Of a stretch of 50,489 nt of DNA, positions 1 to 8,237 are shown piece by piece (the first letter of the stretch is position 1; the number at the start of each line of letters is the position of its first letter). Under the pieces are notes generated by a model. That model saw nothing but the letters and a program-made list of their open reading frames with translations. It was not told the DNA's origin and did not search any database. The stretch is from Actinomycetes bacterium (lineage in GTDB: Bacteria; Actinomycetota; Acidimicrobiia; Acidimicrobiales; Bog-793), in NCBI GenBank assembly GCA_021796535.1, contig JAKABW010000006.1, forward strand, positions 70,156 through 120,644. Direction: 5' to 3'. A program made the position numbers and the translations under genes.

Positions 1-764
1 ATATGCCACATCAGCATTTGGCCAAAGTTCATCAGGTTGAAAAAGCCGCCCAGACCGGTGGCGTTGATGGCGTCTTTGCCGTTTGTGGAGATCCATTGGG
101 AGTCGAAGTTTTGCTGGGAAAGATACCCGGTAAAACACTCCACGACGGAAGCCATAAAAGCGATTACGCCCGTCATCCAAGTAAGCGCTCTCTTGCCGCG
201 CCAAGCAGACATCCAGAATTTGCCCCACAGGTGTATGACGAGCAAGGCCATGAACAACTCGACGCTCCAAAGGTGCATCGAGTTGAAGAAGTGGCCTACC
301 GAGTTGGAATGCCACCAGTCTGGTCCTCCTAGCGCCAGGGTAAAACCCGACAGTACGGCCATACCCAGAGCAGCCATACTGGCCACACCGAATACATATA
401 TCCATGAAGAGACATAAGCGGGTTGGTAGTCGGGAAGCAGTTTGCCGGGCGGCAATACTTTCAACCCAAATCTTCTGATTTTTGAAGTCCACATTTTGGA
501 AGTATCATCGGAATCAGGGCTCAGATCGGCTATCGTTGCCGGAGATACCGCATCGTCACCCTTGCCGGTGTCGTTCGAGCCGCCTTCTCCCCCGTTCTGC
601 CGGATTTCTTTATGCTTCGGGAAAGGTACCAGGAGAGCCAACCCGAATATAACGATCATGACAAAGATCAAGACCAGGTTCGAGACGGATACCTGGAAAA
701 TCGACCAATGCAGGTATTTGCCAGGACTGTTTAAGTCTATGGCACTGGCGGTAATAGGTGACAT
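1..764 (-). CDS. Cytochrome b (bc-complex type) N-terminal part, runs off left edge
   Basis: I translated this from the minus strand: ATG at 764, open to the window edge (about 254 residues). A first hydrophobic segment lies near residues 25-46, followed by a charged, Gly/Ser/Asp-rich loop (about 50-90), then a cytochrome b core. It contains the segment HFFNSMHLWSVELFMALLVI, a histidine pair (MHLW and VIHLWGKFW) of the kind that ligates haem, and AWRGKRALTWMTG and ECFTGYLSQ as in cytochrome b helix B/C regions. Such proteins carry electrons from quinol to a cytochrome c in the membrane. The start is backed by GAAGGGAT about 8 nt upstream. An unusual repeat array lies 80-165 nt upstream of the start. 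The C-terminal half and any Rieske/cytochrome c partners are outside the window, so the exact complex cannot be named. Confidence 0.85.
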   Translation of the reverse strand, partial: MSPITASAIDLNSPGKYLHWSIFQVSVSNLVLIFVMIVIFGLALLVPFPKHKEIRQNGGEGGSNDTGKGDDAVSPATIADLSPDSDDTSKMWTSKIRRFGLKVLPPGKLLPDYQPAYVSSWIYVFGVASMAALGMAVLSGFTLALGGPDWWHSNSVGHFFNSMHLWSVELFMALLVIHLWGKFWMSAWRGKRALTWMTGVIAFMASVVECFTGYLSQQNFDSQWISTNGKDAINATGLGGFFNLMNFGQMLMWH

Positions 765-844
765 ATATTTATCCCTTCAATGTATTCGGTTACTTACGGT
801 AACCATGTTCGTGACAATAATCAAGTATTGACGCTCAAGATAGC

Positions 845-871
845 TATTCTATGATTCCCAATCATAGAATA
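845..871. repeat. Perfect inverted repeat, 12-bp arms, CCC centre
   Basis: TATTCTATGATT (845-856), CCC, then its exact reverse complement (860-871). It sits 81 nt upstream of the cytochrome b start, so it could be an operator or a hairpin in the 5' leader. No T-run follows it in the direction of the cytochrome b transcript, so I do not call it a terminator. Confidence 0.85.
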
Positions 872-884
872 TGACACTTGTCAT
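871..884. promoter_or_regulatory. Palindrome ATGACA-CT-TGTCAT
   Basis: Six-base perfect arms around a 2-nt centre. The first base is shared with the preceding 12-bp inverted repeat, and the direct repeats begin 6 nt further on. The dense packing upstream of the cytochrome b gene suggests protein-binding sites; the binding factor is unknown. Confidence 0.5.
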
Positions 885-889
885 GATAA

Positions 890-928
890 ATAGACCAAAG
901 TCACATAGATCATAGACCAAAGTCACAT
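890..928. repeat. Two 17-bp direct repeats, 22-bp period
   Basis: ATAGACCAAAGTCACAT occurs at 890-906 and again, identically, at 912-928. The 22-bp period places both copies on the same DNA face (about two helical turns). Each copy can be read as ATAGA-N6-TCACA: one perfect CRP/FNR-family half-site with the usual 6-nt spacing and one poor half. This fits tandem activator sites for the cytochrome b gene, by inference only. Confidence 0.7.
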
Positions 929-1244
929 GAATTAAAATAAGTACGCGTTTTGGCTGTACAACCGCAATATTGTCGGGACTTTTTGTCGGATTTGGGAACG
1001 GACTGGGCTTGGCCCGAAAAGCCGCCTCTTTTATTGCAATCTGATAGATATCAGTACCTGCTTGTCCTTGTGGGAAGTGCTTTCGCCAATGTAATATGAC
1101 TATGTCGCAACGGCGCGGTTTTCCCCGATGGATCACGCTTAAGCATGAGACAGCACACGAATTGTAAAAAGCCGTCACGGTTTACGTAATGCGGCGGCTT
1201 CCGTCAGCGCATACAATGTTGAGACAGGTTTCCCACCCGGCTGA
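929..1244. other. Non-coding gap before the MFS gene's end
   Basis: I see no convincing gene here; reading frames on both strands lack start signals and recognisable composition. A small palindrome, CTGATA-GA-TATCAG, lies at 1041-1054, and a GGGC-TTG-GCCC hairpin lies near 1006. Neither is followed by a T-run. The gap separates two minus-strand genes and probably holds the upstream part of the cytochrome b promoter region. Confidence 0.5.
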
Positions 1245-2495
1245 TCAACCGGTGCTTGCGGACGCTATCAGTGCCTCCGCCGAGCAGTCAAGACCTTCGC
1301 GGTTGTGTTTTATCAATAAGCGGCGCCCCACAAGCATCAAGGCTCCAGCCAAAAGCATTGAAATACCGCAGATGATCCAGGCAAGACCGAACGAGCCGTG
1401 AGATACGGAAAACCCCACGACCAGAGGACCTATAACGGCACCCAAGCGTCCGCCCACCTGAGTAATGCCGGTGGCCCTGGCCGGTGCATCGGCGCAGTTT
1501 TTCACAACGGCATAATTGAAAAGGCCGTTCCAACCCCACCCTATGCCGAGCGCCGTCACCATTCCGGCGACGACGAGCCAAGACTCTTCGGTTCTTTCTC
1601 CGGCAAAAAGCATGACGTAGCCGGCGGCTCCCGTAAAAAGCATGGATGAGATGGTGACAAAATGACGTTTTTGCTTCTTGTCGGCAAAAAGACCGACCAG
1701 GATTCTTGCGGCAACCGTGAGCATGCCGGCTATGCCGGCAACCCAGCCTGCAGCGGCTTTACTGAGGTGACTTTGCACCGCAAACGTCACCCAAAAGGAA
1801 CTCAAACCGCTGGCGGCGAGCATGCCAAATGCTATGGCCCCGGCCAAAACCATCAGGGCACCTTTGGGAATTCTGATATTGGAGTCTGCCAGGATACCGG
1901 ATTTGGAATCGGACAGCGCATGGCGCGGTTTCGGTATAAAGGCATAACTTACTATGGCGATGACCGCCGCGGCTCCAAAAGCTTGGCGCCATCCTATCGT
2001 CAGAGCTATCACGGGAACGGCCATGCCTCCCAAAGCCGAGGAAAGCGGAATGGCCGCCTGTTTGATGCCAAAAGCCAGTCCTTGACTTCCCGGAGTCACG
2101 CGTCTTGCCAGGAAAAGGTTCAGTGCCGGCTGCAGTACCCCTCCGATCAGACCGCAAAGTACCATTACAACGATAAGGGCAGCAAGAGAGTTCACCGCAA
2201 AATTGATTGTCAGCAGCAAAACAGTCAGCAGCAACACGCTGTTGCGCATTACGCGAATACCTCCGATATGTTCGGACAGCCTGCCGCCCGGCAAAGAAGC
2301 CACCGCCGCCCCGAGGTAATATGCCGCCACCGTGATGCCCAACATATCCGGTCCGAAGTGTAACGACTTGCGTATTTCCAAAGCCAATGTACCGACTAAA
2401 AACACCGGTAATGACGCAACTGTGCCAATTATGGCGGAGATAGCGAAATCCCTTGGGCCTCCCCTGCGGGTCGCTGCTGTGGCGAGTGGTGACAT
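1245..2495 (-). CDS. MFS transporter
   Basis: A 416-residue protein with about 12 hydrophobic segments, the usual size for the major facilitator superfamily. After the second helix it has the loop-2/3 motif GGRLSEHIGGIR (MFS motif A: G-x3-D/E-R-x-G-G/R type), and a related loop in the second half (GLFADKKQKR). It should move a small solute across the cytoplasmic membrane; the substrate cannot be told from sequence. I chose ATG 2495 over the upstream TTG 2501 because the only Shine-Dalgarno-like stretch (CAGG) sits too close to the TTG. A TATTAT -10-like box lies upstream on the same strand. It is transcribed away from glgC, so the two share an intergenic region of about 240 nt. Exporter or uptake role is undecided. 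Confidence 0.8.
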   Translation of the reverse strand: MSPLATAATRRGGPRDFAISAIIGTVASLPVFLVGTLALEIRKSLHFGPDMLGITVAAYYLGAAVASLPGGRLSEHIGGIRVMRNSVLLLTVLLLTINFAVNSLAALIVVMVLCGLIGGVLQPALNLFLARRVTPGSQGLAFGIKQAAIPLSSALGGMAVPVIALTIGWRQAFGAAAVIAIVSYAFIPKPRHALSDSKSGILADSNIRIPKGALMVLAGAIAFGMLAASGLSSFWVTFAVQSHLSKAAAGWVAGIAGMLTVAARILVGLFADKKQKRHFVTISSMLFTGAAGYVMLFAGERTEESWLVVAGMVTALGIGWGWNGLFNYAVVKNCADAPARATGITQVGGRLGAVIGPLVVGFSVSHGSFGLAWIICGISMLLAGALMLVGRRLLIKHNREGLDCSAEALIASASTG

Positions 2496-2739
2496 TAACA
2501 AAACCTGGTGTTAGGGTATTTTCTTATATCTATAATACAGTAAAAAATGCCACTCCCTATCTTCTTTGGATACATTGGCGTCTAAGGTCCTACGAAAAAC
2601 GGCGAAAAAGCGCTTAAATATTTTTTATTTGTCCTGAAAGGATGACATTGGGTGCGGTATTGGCATATTCTTTGCTTTATGCGAAGAAGATGGCATATCT
2701 AACCGTTAGAAGTCATCGGTCAGGCTCTAAGGAGTGGAG

Positions 2740-3999
2740 ATGGTTATAAACAATGGTTTCGCGGTTAGAAGTGAGCCGTCGGTGCTCTCGATAGTCTTGG
2801 CAGGCGGGCGCGGACGAAGGTTGGAACCTCTGACAGCGGATCGCGCCAAACCGGCCGTTCCTTACGGGGGACATTACCGTTTGATTGATTTTGTGCTTTC
2901 CAACTTGGCCAACGGAGAATTCCGCAAAATTTTGGTGTTGACGCAATACAAGAGTCACAGCCTGGATCGCCATATCTCACAGAGCTGGAGGCTTTCTCCT
3001 CAGCTCGGCAATTACGTAACGACAGTTCCGGCCCAAATGAGACTGGGCCCCAGGTGGTTTGCCGGTTCGGCGGATGCCGTCTACCAGAATCTCAATTTGG
3101 TCTATGACGAACAGCCGGAGCACGTGATGGTGTTGGGAGCGGATCACATTTACAGAATGGATCCGCGTCAGTTTCTGGAGGCACACCTGAGGACAAGGGC
3201 CGATGTCACCATCGCCGGCATCAGGGTGCCGCGTTGTGTAGCCAGAGATTTCGGCACCATAGACGCCGACGCAAACGGCTTGATCCGAGAATTCCTGGAG
3301 AAGCCGACAAATCCCCCCGGATTGCCGGACGATCCGAATTCTTCTTATGTCTCCATGGGGATTTACGTTTTCAGAACCACGGCCCTCATGGTGGCCCTTT
3401 CCAAAGACGCCGAAGATACCGGCAGTACTCATGACATCGGCGGGGATATAATTCCCCGTTTTGTGGAAGAAAAATCGGCATACGTTTATGATTTCGGGAC
3501 AAATGTAGTCCCCGGCGTGGAGGAAAGAGAGCGGGGCTACTGGCGGGATGTGGGTAATTTGGATGCTTATTATGAGGCTCATATGGATCTGGTTTCCGTG
3601 CACCCCATATTTTCGCTTTACAACAATAAGTGGCCCATTCATTCCTGGCGGGCTCCTTTGCCGCCGGCAAAATTTGTATTTGACGAAGAAGAAAGACGCG
3701 GGCAGGCTTTGGATTCCCTGGTCAGTCAAGGAGTTATCATTTCCGGCGGCACCGTAAGAAGGTCGGTTTTGTCTCCCATGGTAAAAATCCACTCGGGAGC
3801 CATAGTCGAAGGCTCGGTGTTGTTGGACGACGTGGAGGTGGGCGAAGGGGCTTATCTGTCAAGGTGTATCATTGACAAGCATGTCAAAATACCGCCCGGG
3901 GCCGTCATAACGGCGGAAGCCGTGGGTGACAACCCTTCTTTTACCGTGACCGATTCAAAAATAGTCGTGATTCCGAAGCGGGAGATAGTGAAGATATAG
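2740..3999 (+). CDS. glgC: Glucose-1-phosphate adenylyltransferase
   Basis: Makes ADP-glucose from ATP and glucose 1-phosphate, the committing step to glycogen (and to maltose 1-phosphate in actinobacteria). The 419-residue length is typical. Visible motifs are the nucleotide-binding loop LAGGRGRR (residues 20-27) with KPAVPYGG after it, [11 protein letters not shown] around the metal/sugar site, FLEKP in the substrate loop, and a C-terminal left-handed beta-helix part ([12 protein letters not shown]). ATG 2740 is preferred to GTG 2734 because AAGGAG ends at 2734, giving 5-nt spacing to the ATG. It is joined to the next gene by TAGTG (stop and GTG start share one base), so the two are translationally coupled and probably act in sequence. 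Confidence 0.95.
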   Translation: MVINNGFAVRSEPSVLSIVLAGGRGRRLEPLTADRAKPAVPYGGHYRLIDFVLSNLANGEFRKILVLTQYKSHSLDRHISQSWRLSPQLGNYVTTVPAQMRLGPRWFAGSADAVYQNLNLVYDEQPEHVMVLGADHIYRMDPRQFLEAHLRTRADVTIAGIRVPRCVARDFGTIDADANGLIREFLEKPTNPPGLPDDPNSSYVSMGIYVFRTTALMVALSKDAEDTGSTHDIGGDIIPRFVEEKSAYVYDFGTNVVPGVEERERGYWRDVGNLDAYYEAHMDLVSVHPIFSLYNNKWPIHSWRAPLPPAKFVFDEEERRGQALDSLVSQGVIISGGTVRRSVLSPMVKIHSGAIVEGSVLLDDVEVGEGAYLSRCIIDKHVKIPPGAVITAEAVGDNPSFTVTDSKIVVIPKREIVKI

Positions 4000-5204
4000 T
4001 GAAAGTGGCTGTTTTGACAAAGGAATATCCGCCTGAAGTTTACGGCGGTGCCGGAGTTCACGTAGGTGAGCTTTCGGCCGAATTGGCCAAATTGGTCGAT
4101 TTGGAAATTCATTGTTTCGGCGCAGAACGCCAAGATGCCTTAGTTAAGCAAAACTACGTATCTTGGGAACTCCTCGCAGATACCGGCCCCATCTCCATTG
4201 CCTTGGACGCCATGTCCAGAGACTTGGCCATGCTGGCCAATTTGGAAGACGCCGACATCTGTCATTCACATACCTGGTATACCAATTTTGCCGGATATTT
4301 GGCGCAAAGGGCTTTTGGAGCCAAACACGTCGTAACTTCGCACAGCCTTGAGCCTTTGAGACCCTGGAAAAGGGAACAACTGGGCCCGGGCTATGAGCTG
4401 TCGGTTTGGATAGAAAAAACGGCGCTTTTGGCGGCCGACAGAATCATCGCGGTATCTTCGGCTATGAAGCAAGATATCCTGACTTGTTATCCAGACGTGC
4501 AAGCCGGAAACGTGGACGTTATTTACAACGGCGTGGACACAAGAAAATGGAGGCCGAGGCCTTGGAGTGGCTCTTTGGAGAGATTCAAGATAGATCCGGA
4601 AAAGCAGCTCGCGGTGTTTTTGGGCCGGATCACAAGACAAAAGGGTCTCAGCTATCTTTTGAAGGCGGCCCCTTTGATAAACGATTCGGCCCAGCTCGTT
4701 ATTTGCGCCGGCCGCCCGGATACGGAAGAAATTCGGGAAGAAGTACACTCTCTTCTCCGGGTTGCTTCTCAGAGAGCCGGAGGTCTGGTGCTCATCGAAC
4801 AGGTTCTTCCGACTGAGGAGCTTTCGGAGCTCTTCACGAGAGCCGCCTGTCTCGTCTGCCCCTCCATATACGAACCGTTCGGTCTCGTCAATGTGGAGGC
4901 CATGGCATGCGGTGCCCCCGTGGTGGCAAGCGCCGTAGGGGGGATCAAGGAGATAGTAGACGACGGCACAACGGGATATCTGGTGCCGGTGGACCTGGAA
5001 GAGGCCCCGCCCTATGAGCCAAAAGACGGGGAAAGTTTTGCCGAGGCCATAGCGGCAAAAGTCAATCTTTTATTGTCGGACTCCGATCGTTTGAGGGAAA
5101 TGCGCAAAGAAGCGAAAAGAACCGTCGAAACCAGATTTTCTTGGAGCAAAATTGCCCAACAAACCCTCGATCTTTACCGGGATCTCACGGGACCAGACCG
5201 CTAA
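3999..5204 (+). CDS. glgA: Glycogen synthase / maltose-1-phosphate synthase, GT4 family
   Basis: A 401-residue retaining glycosyltransferase of the actinobacterial GlgA/GlgM group, which uses ADP-glucose. In mycobacteria the relative GlgM makes maltose 1-phosphate for the GlgE pathway; in others the name glycogen synthase is kept. The N-terminus KVAVLTKEYPPEVYGGAG is the donor/acceptor loop, FLGRITRQKG begins the second Rossmann fold, and PSIYEPFGLVNVEAMACG holds the E-x7-E donor-binding motif. GTG start at 3999 overlaps the glgC stop by one base. The end lies 4 nt from the end of a convergent glycosyltransferase gene. Whether the product is glycogen or maltose 1-phosphate cannot be decided here, since no glgE is in the window. 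Confidence 0.9.
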   Translation: MKVAVLTKEYPPEVYGGAGVHVGELSAELAKLVDLEIHCFGAERQDALVKQNYVSWELLADTGPISIALDAMSRDLAMLANLEDADICHSHTWYTNFAGYLAQRAFGAKHVVTSHSLEPLRPWKREQLGPGYELSVWIEKTALLAADRIIAVSSAMKQDILTCYPDVQAGNVDVIYNGVDTRKWRPRPWSGSLERFKIDPEKQLAVFLGRITRQKGLSYLLKAAPLINDSAQLVICAGRPDTEEIREEVHSLLRVASQRAGGLVLIEQVLPTEELSELFTRAACLVCPSIYEPFGLVNVEAMACGAPVVASAVGGIKEIVDDGTTGYLVPVDLEEAPPYEPKDGESFAEAIAAKVNLLLSDSDRLREMRKEAKRTVETRFSWSKIAQQTLDLYRDLTGPDR

Positions 5205-5208
5205 AACG

Positions 5209-6237
5209 TTACCTCTTTTTTGACAACATATCTTCGATTACGGAAAAAAGTTTCTGCCCGGACACGGCGGGGTCGTATTCTTTCAAGCCCGGAGGCGTGC
5301 CCGGTGACGGATCCGCGAGCAGCTCCGCCGCGGCGTCTGCGATCTTGTCGGGAGACGTCTCCGCCAGATAGCGGTTGGAACCGAATATCGTTTCGGCCAA
5401 TCCCCCCGGACCGGCCGCTATGACGTTGGCCCCGACGGCCTGTGCCTCCAGAGGGATGAGCCCCAAGCCTTCGTTTTCCAAGGAGATCTGGAGCACGAGA
5501 TCGGCTTTTGAATAGTACTCTGCCATTTCTCCGGCTCCTTTGGCGGGCGGCAACAACTTGATGCCGGCTTCGGCGATGAGCCGTTTCATTTCTGAGTACT
5601 CAGAACTCTTTTGCAGGAAAGGCGTGGTCGTATCCAAAAAGCCGCTTTTCCCGGCGATTCCCGCCAACCGGACGGAGCGGACGGCGATTTCCACCCCTTT
5701 TTTGCGCATGAGTCTGGAGGCAAAAAGCAACCCGTTGCCCCCCAGATGCTTTTTGTCAAAAAACTCTTTTGCAACCGGAGGCCTCAGGAGAAAACTTTTC
5801 GTCTTCTCATTTCCTATAAAAGCGAGAGATTCTTCCAGAAGAGCCTGTGATACGGCTGTTATATATCTGTCCGCCAAGGCATTTTGCAACAATCGTTTGT
5901 CAATATGCGGATTTTGTGACCATGCGTAAGGGTAATTGTGGAAAGTAACCAACGTGGGGATGCCCGTTTCCAGCAAAGGTCTGTTTTGCAAGTGCACCGC
6001 GTCGATTTTCAAGTCGGACAGCAATTGCGGCAGCCGTCCGATATCGGGACAGGGAACGTAATTGATTTTTTCCCTGTCCGGGTCAAAAATTGCCGAGACC
6101 GAAGTCTCGGCCAAATCTATCAGCGTTACCGTACAGTATTTTAGGAGTTCCTTGGCCCACAATTGCACACATCTTTCCAGACCCCCGGCGGGGTCTAAAA
6201 CTGAGCACAATTCCGTCCCGCATAATCCAACGTGCAT
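5209..6237 (-). CDS. Glycosyltransferase, GT4-like
   Basis: A 342-residue protein with the two-domain GT-B layout. The N-terminus MHVGLCGTELCSVLDPAGG resembles the Gly-rich acceptor loop, LLFASRLMRKKGVEIAVR starts the donor domain, and ENEGLGLIPLEAQAVG supplies the E-x7-E motif of retaining GT4 enzymes. Donor and acceptor are unknown; transfer of a hexose to a glycan or lipid is the general role. It is convergent with the glycogen synthase gene with only 4 nt between the stops, and divergent from miaB. No Shine-Dalgarno sequence is evident. TATACA lies 6 nt before the ATG, so a leaderless transcript is possible but weaker than for secA. Confidence 0.8.
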   Translation of the reverse strand: MHVGLCGTELCSVLDPAGGLERCVQLWAKELLKYCTVTLIDLAETSVSAIFDPDREKINYVPCPDIGRLPQLLSDLKIDAVHLQNRPLLETGIPTLVTFHNYPYAWSQNPHIDKRLLQNALADRYITAVSQALLEESLAFIGNEKTKSFLLRPPVAKEFFDKKHLGGNGLLFASRLMRKKGVEIAVRSVRLAGIAGKSGFLDTTTPFLQKSSEYSEMKRLIAEAGIKLLPPAKGAGEMAEYYSKADLVLQISLENEGLGLIPLEAQAVGANVIAAGPGGLAETIFGSNRYLAETSPDKIADAAAELLADPSPGTPPGLKEYDPAVSGQKLFSVIEDMLSKKR

Positions 6238-6441
6238 ATGTTCTGTATACTTTCTCCGGAACTTTCAGTATAGGCCGGATCGGCTTTTGGATGCCGCAAA
6301 GCATTGGGGCATTTGAAGCGGGCCGTCGGGCGGGTTTTTTCTGTATTTGTTGCCCGGCTGTCTTTAATGCGTCTATGCTGGGTAAAAGAAATTTACTTAC
6401 CACGCAATCCGGTAAAAACAGCGGTACGGCAATTGAAAAAT

Positions 6442-8076
6442 ATGACAGAACTTCAGACAAACGATAAAATACGCCACGGAGAAAGTTTCCCGAAACGTTA
6501 TTATGTGAAAACCTTCGGCTGTCAGATGAACGAACACGACTCCGAAAAGTTGGGAGCTACGCTTACCGCAGACGGGTTGCTGGCCACCGACAACATCGAC
6601 GAGGCCGATGTGGTGGTCTTCAACACCTGTTGTATCCGAGAGAATGCCGACAACAAGCTATACGGTCATTTGGGAAATTTGAGGGAAAGAAGTCTCAAGG
6701 ATCCGAATTTTCAACTGGTCGTGGCCGGTTGTCTGGCACAACGCGATAAACAAGATTTATTGAAACGTGCTCCTTTCATAGACGTGGTACTCGGCACAAA
6801 CAATACTGCCCGCGTCGCCGACTTGCTGAAACAGGCCGAAGAATCCAAAAGTTCGGTTGTGGAGGTATTGGACTTCGCCGATCAAGACAGTGAAAATTTA
6901 TTTTTTGAAGACGCTTTGAGAATACCCCTCGGGCCGTCGGATCCCGCTTGGTCGCAAAAAGCTTCCCTCCCGGCGGTTGCCGCAGAAAAGCATTCGGCCT
7001 ATCTGACCATCCAGTCCGGGTGTGACAATTCCTGTGCTTTTTGTATAGTTCCTTCCGTCAGGGGACCGGAAGTAAGCGTTCCCTTCGGAAAACTGATCGG
7101 GCAGGTCCGCGAAATGGCCGCGGGCGGCGTAAGCGAAGTAACGCTTTTGGGGCAAAACGTCAACTCTTACGGGAGGGACATAACCGTGGCTCTGCGCCGC
7201 ATAGCCGGCAGTTCCGATTTGCCCGAACAATTGCAAGAAGGTTATCGGCAGACCAACATATCTTCGGGCGGCGGATCCGAGCACTCGGGACGTCTGTCAG
7301 ACTATGAAATCTATTTGGCCGGCGAACGCTGGGTAAATACTTCGCCCAGACCCAGACCTTTGTTTGCAGATCTGTTGCGGGCGGTCGGAGAAGTGGACGG
7401 CATTAAAAGGGTGAGATTTACTTCCCCCCACCCCAAAGATTTGCGGCCGGAGACGATTGAGGCCATGGCTGAAACTCCCGCCGTTTGTGAACAGTTGCAT
7501 TTGCCTTTACAGTCGGGAAGCGACGCCGTTCTGAAAGCCATGAGGCGCGGTTATACCGCCGAGATGTATTTGGACAGGTTGGAAAAAGCGCGTGCCGCCA
7601 TAGAGGATTTGGCGGTCACGACCGATCTGATAGTGGGGTTTCCGGGGGAGACGGAAGAAGATTTTCTGGCAACTCTGGAATTGGCCGCCGAAGTGTGTTT
7701 TGACAGCGCCTATGTGTTTATCTTTTCTCCCAGAAAAGGTACCAGGGCCGCCGAAATGGAGGCTGATTTCGTTGCCGAAGAGGTCATAGCAGACAGATTC
7801 TCCAGACTCAATGGCGTTATTGAAAGAAGTGCTTTAAATAAAAACTTATCGAGAGTCGGAAAAACGGAAGAAGTTTTGGTGGAAGGGATATCCAAAAAAG
7901 ACGAAGCCCACCTCACCGGAAGAACCCGTCAAGGCAAGCTGGTCCACTTCAAACCACACTTTGTCGACGGAGAAAATGTCGGACCGGTCCGACGCTCTCC
8001 TTATCCGACGGGCAGTTATCTGTCTGTCAAAATAACCGCAGCGGCTCCCCACCATTTATTCGGAGAACTCATCTAA
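6442..8076 (+). CDS. miaB: tRNA-2-methylthio-N6-dimethylallyladenosine synthase, with insertion
   Basis: Radical-SAM methylthiotransferase that thiomethylates i6A37 of tRNAs reading UNN codons. N-terminal UPF0004 domain with the three cluster cysteines (FGCQMN, NTCCIREN, AGCLAQ), radical-SAM motif C194-x3-C198-x2-C201 (GCDNSCAFC), and a C-terminal TRAM domain (VLVEGISKKDEAHLTGRT). At 544 residues it is longer than the usual 440-510. The excess is mainly about 55 residues inserted between NVNSYGRD and RPLFADLLRAV (about residues 248-303), with a polar Ser/Gly/Arg-rich sequence. The start is uncertain: ATG 6442 fits the usual N-terminus, while upstream in-frame starts (6304) would add an atypical extension. 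No good ribosome-binding site is visible. Confidence 0.93.
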   Translation: MTELQTNDKIRHGESFPKRYYVKTFGCQMNEHDSEKLGATLTADGLLATDNIDEADVVVFNTCCIRENADNKLYGHLGNLRERSLKDPNFQLVVAGCLAQRDKQDLLKRAPFIDVVLGTNNTARVADLLKQAEESKSSVVEVLDFADQDSENLFFEDALRIPLGPSDPAWSQKASLPAVAAEKHSAYLTIQSGCDNSCAFCIVPSVRGPEVSVPFGKLIGQVREMAAGGVSEVTLLGQNVNSYGRDITVALRRIAGSSDLPEQLQEGYRQTNISSGGGSEHSGRLSDYEIYLAGERWVNTSPRPRPLFADLLRAVGEVDGIKRVRFTSPHPKDLRPETIEAMAETPAVCEQLHLPLQSGSDAVLKAMRRGYTAEMYLDRLEKARAAIEDLAVTTDLIVGFPGETEEDFLATLELAAEVCFDSAYVFIFSPRKGTRAAEMEADFVAEEVIADRFSRLNGVIERSALNKNLSRVGKTEEVLVEGISKKDEAHLTGRTRQGKLVHFKPHFVDGENVGPVRRSPYPTGSYLSVKITAAAPHHLFGELI

Positions 8077-8224
8077 TCTTCGGCAAATCTCCCAAGTCTC
8101 AGGCAAAAGCCTATTCCGGTTTTTCCCGTGTATCGAGTCGGCCGCAGGAAAGTTTTGGCAGGAGTTTTTTAGTTTTAAGGGATCAACTTTGGCGTTTGAG
8201 GGTTCGGGGCACCTCATAAAGTCC

Positions 8225-8230
8225 TAAACT
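8225..8230 (+). promoter_or_regulatory. -10 box of a probable leaderless secA promoter
   Basis: TAAACT ends exactly 7 nt before the secA GTG. No Shine-Dalgarno sequence lies between, which would place the transcription start at or one base before the start codon. No convincing -35 box at 16-18 nt. The same geometry precedes kgd and the CIS regulator gene. Confidence 0.5.
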
Positions 8231-8237
8231 TAGTGAC

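Noticed and set aside
890-928. Two direct repeats as a CRISPR array
   Set aside because: Only two copies, a 5-bp spacer and no cas genes.
849-1178. 109-codon minus-strand frame upstream of cytochrome b
   Set aside because: It covers the repeat array, has no ribosome-binding site and no family resemblance; the regulatory reading explains the region better.
1662-2363. 233-codon frame opposite the MFS gene
   Set aside because: Low-complexity Gln/Ser/His-rich translation typical of a shadow of a membrane-protein gene.
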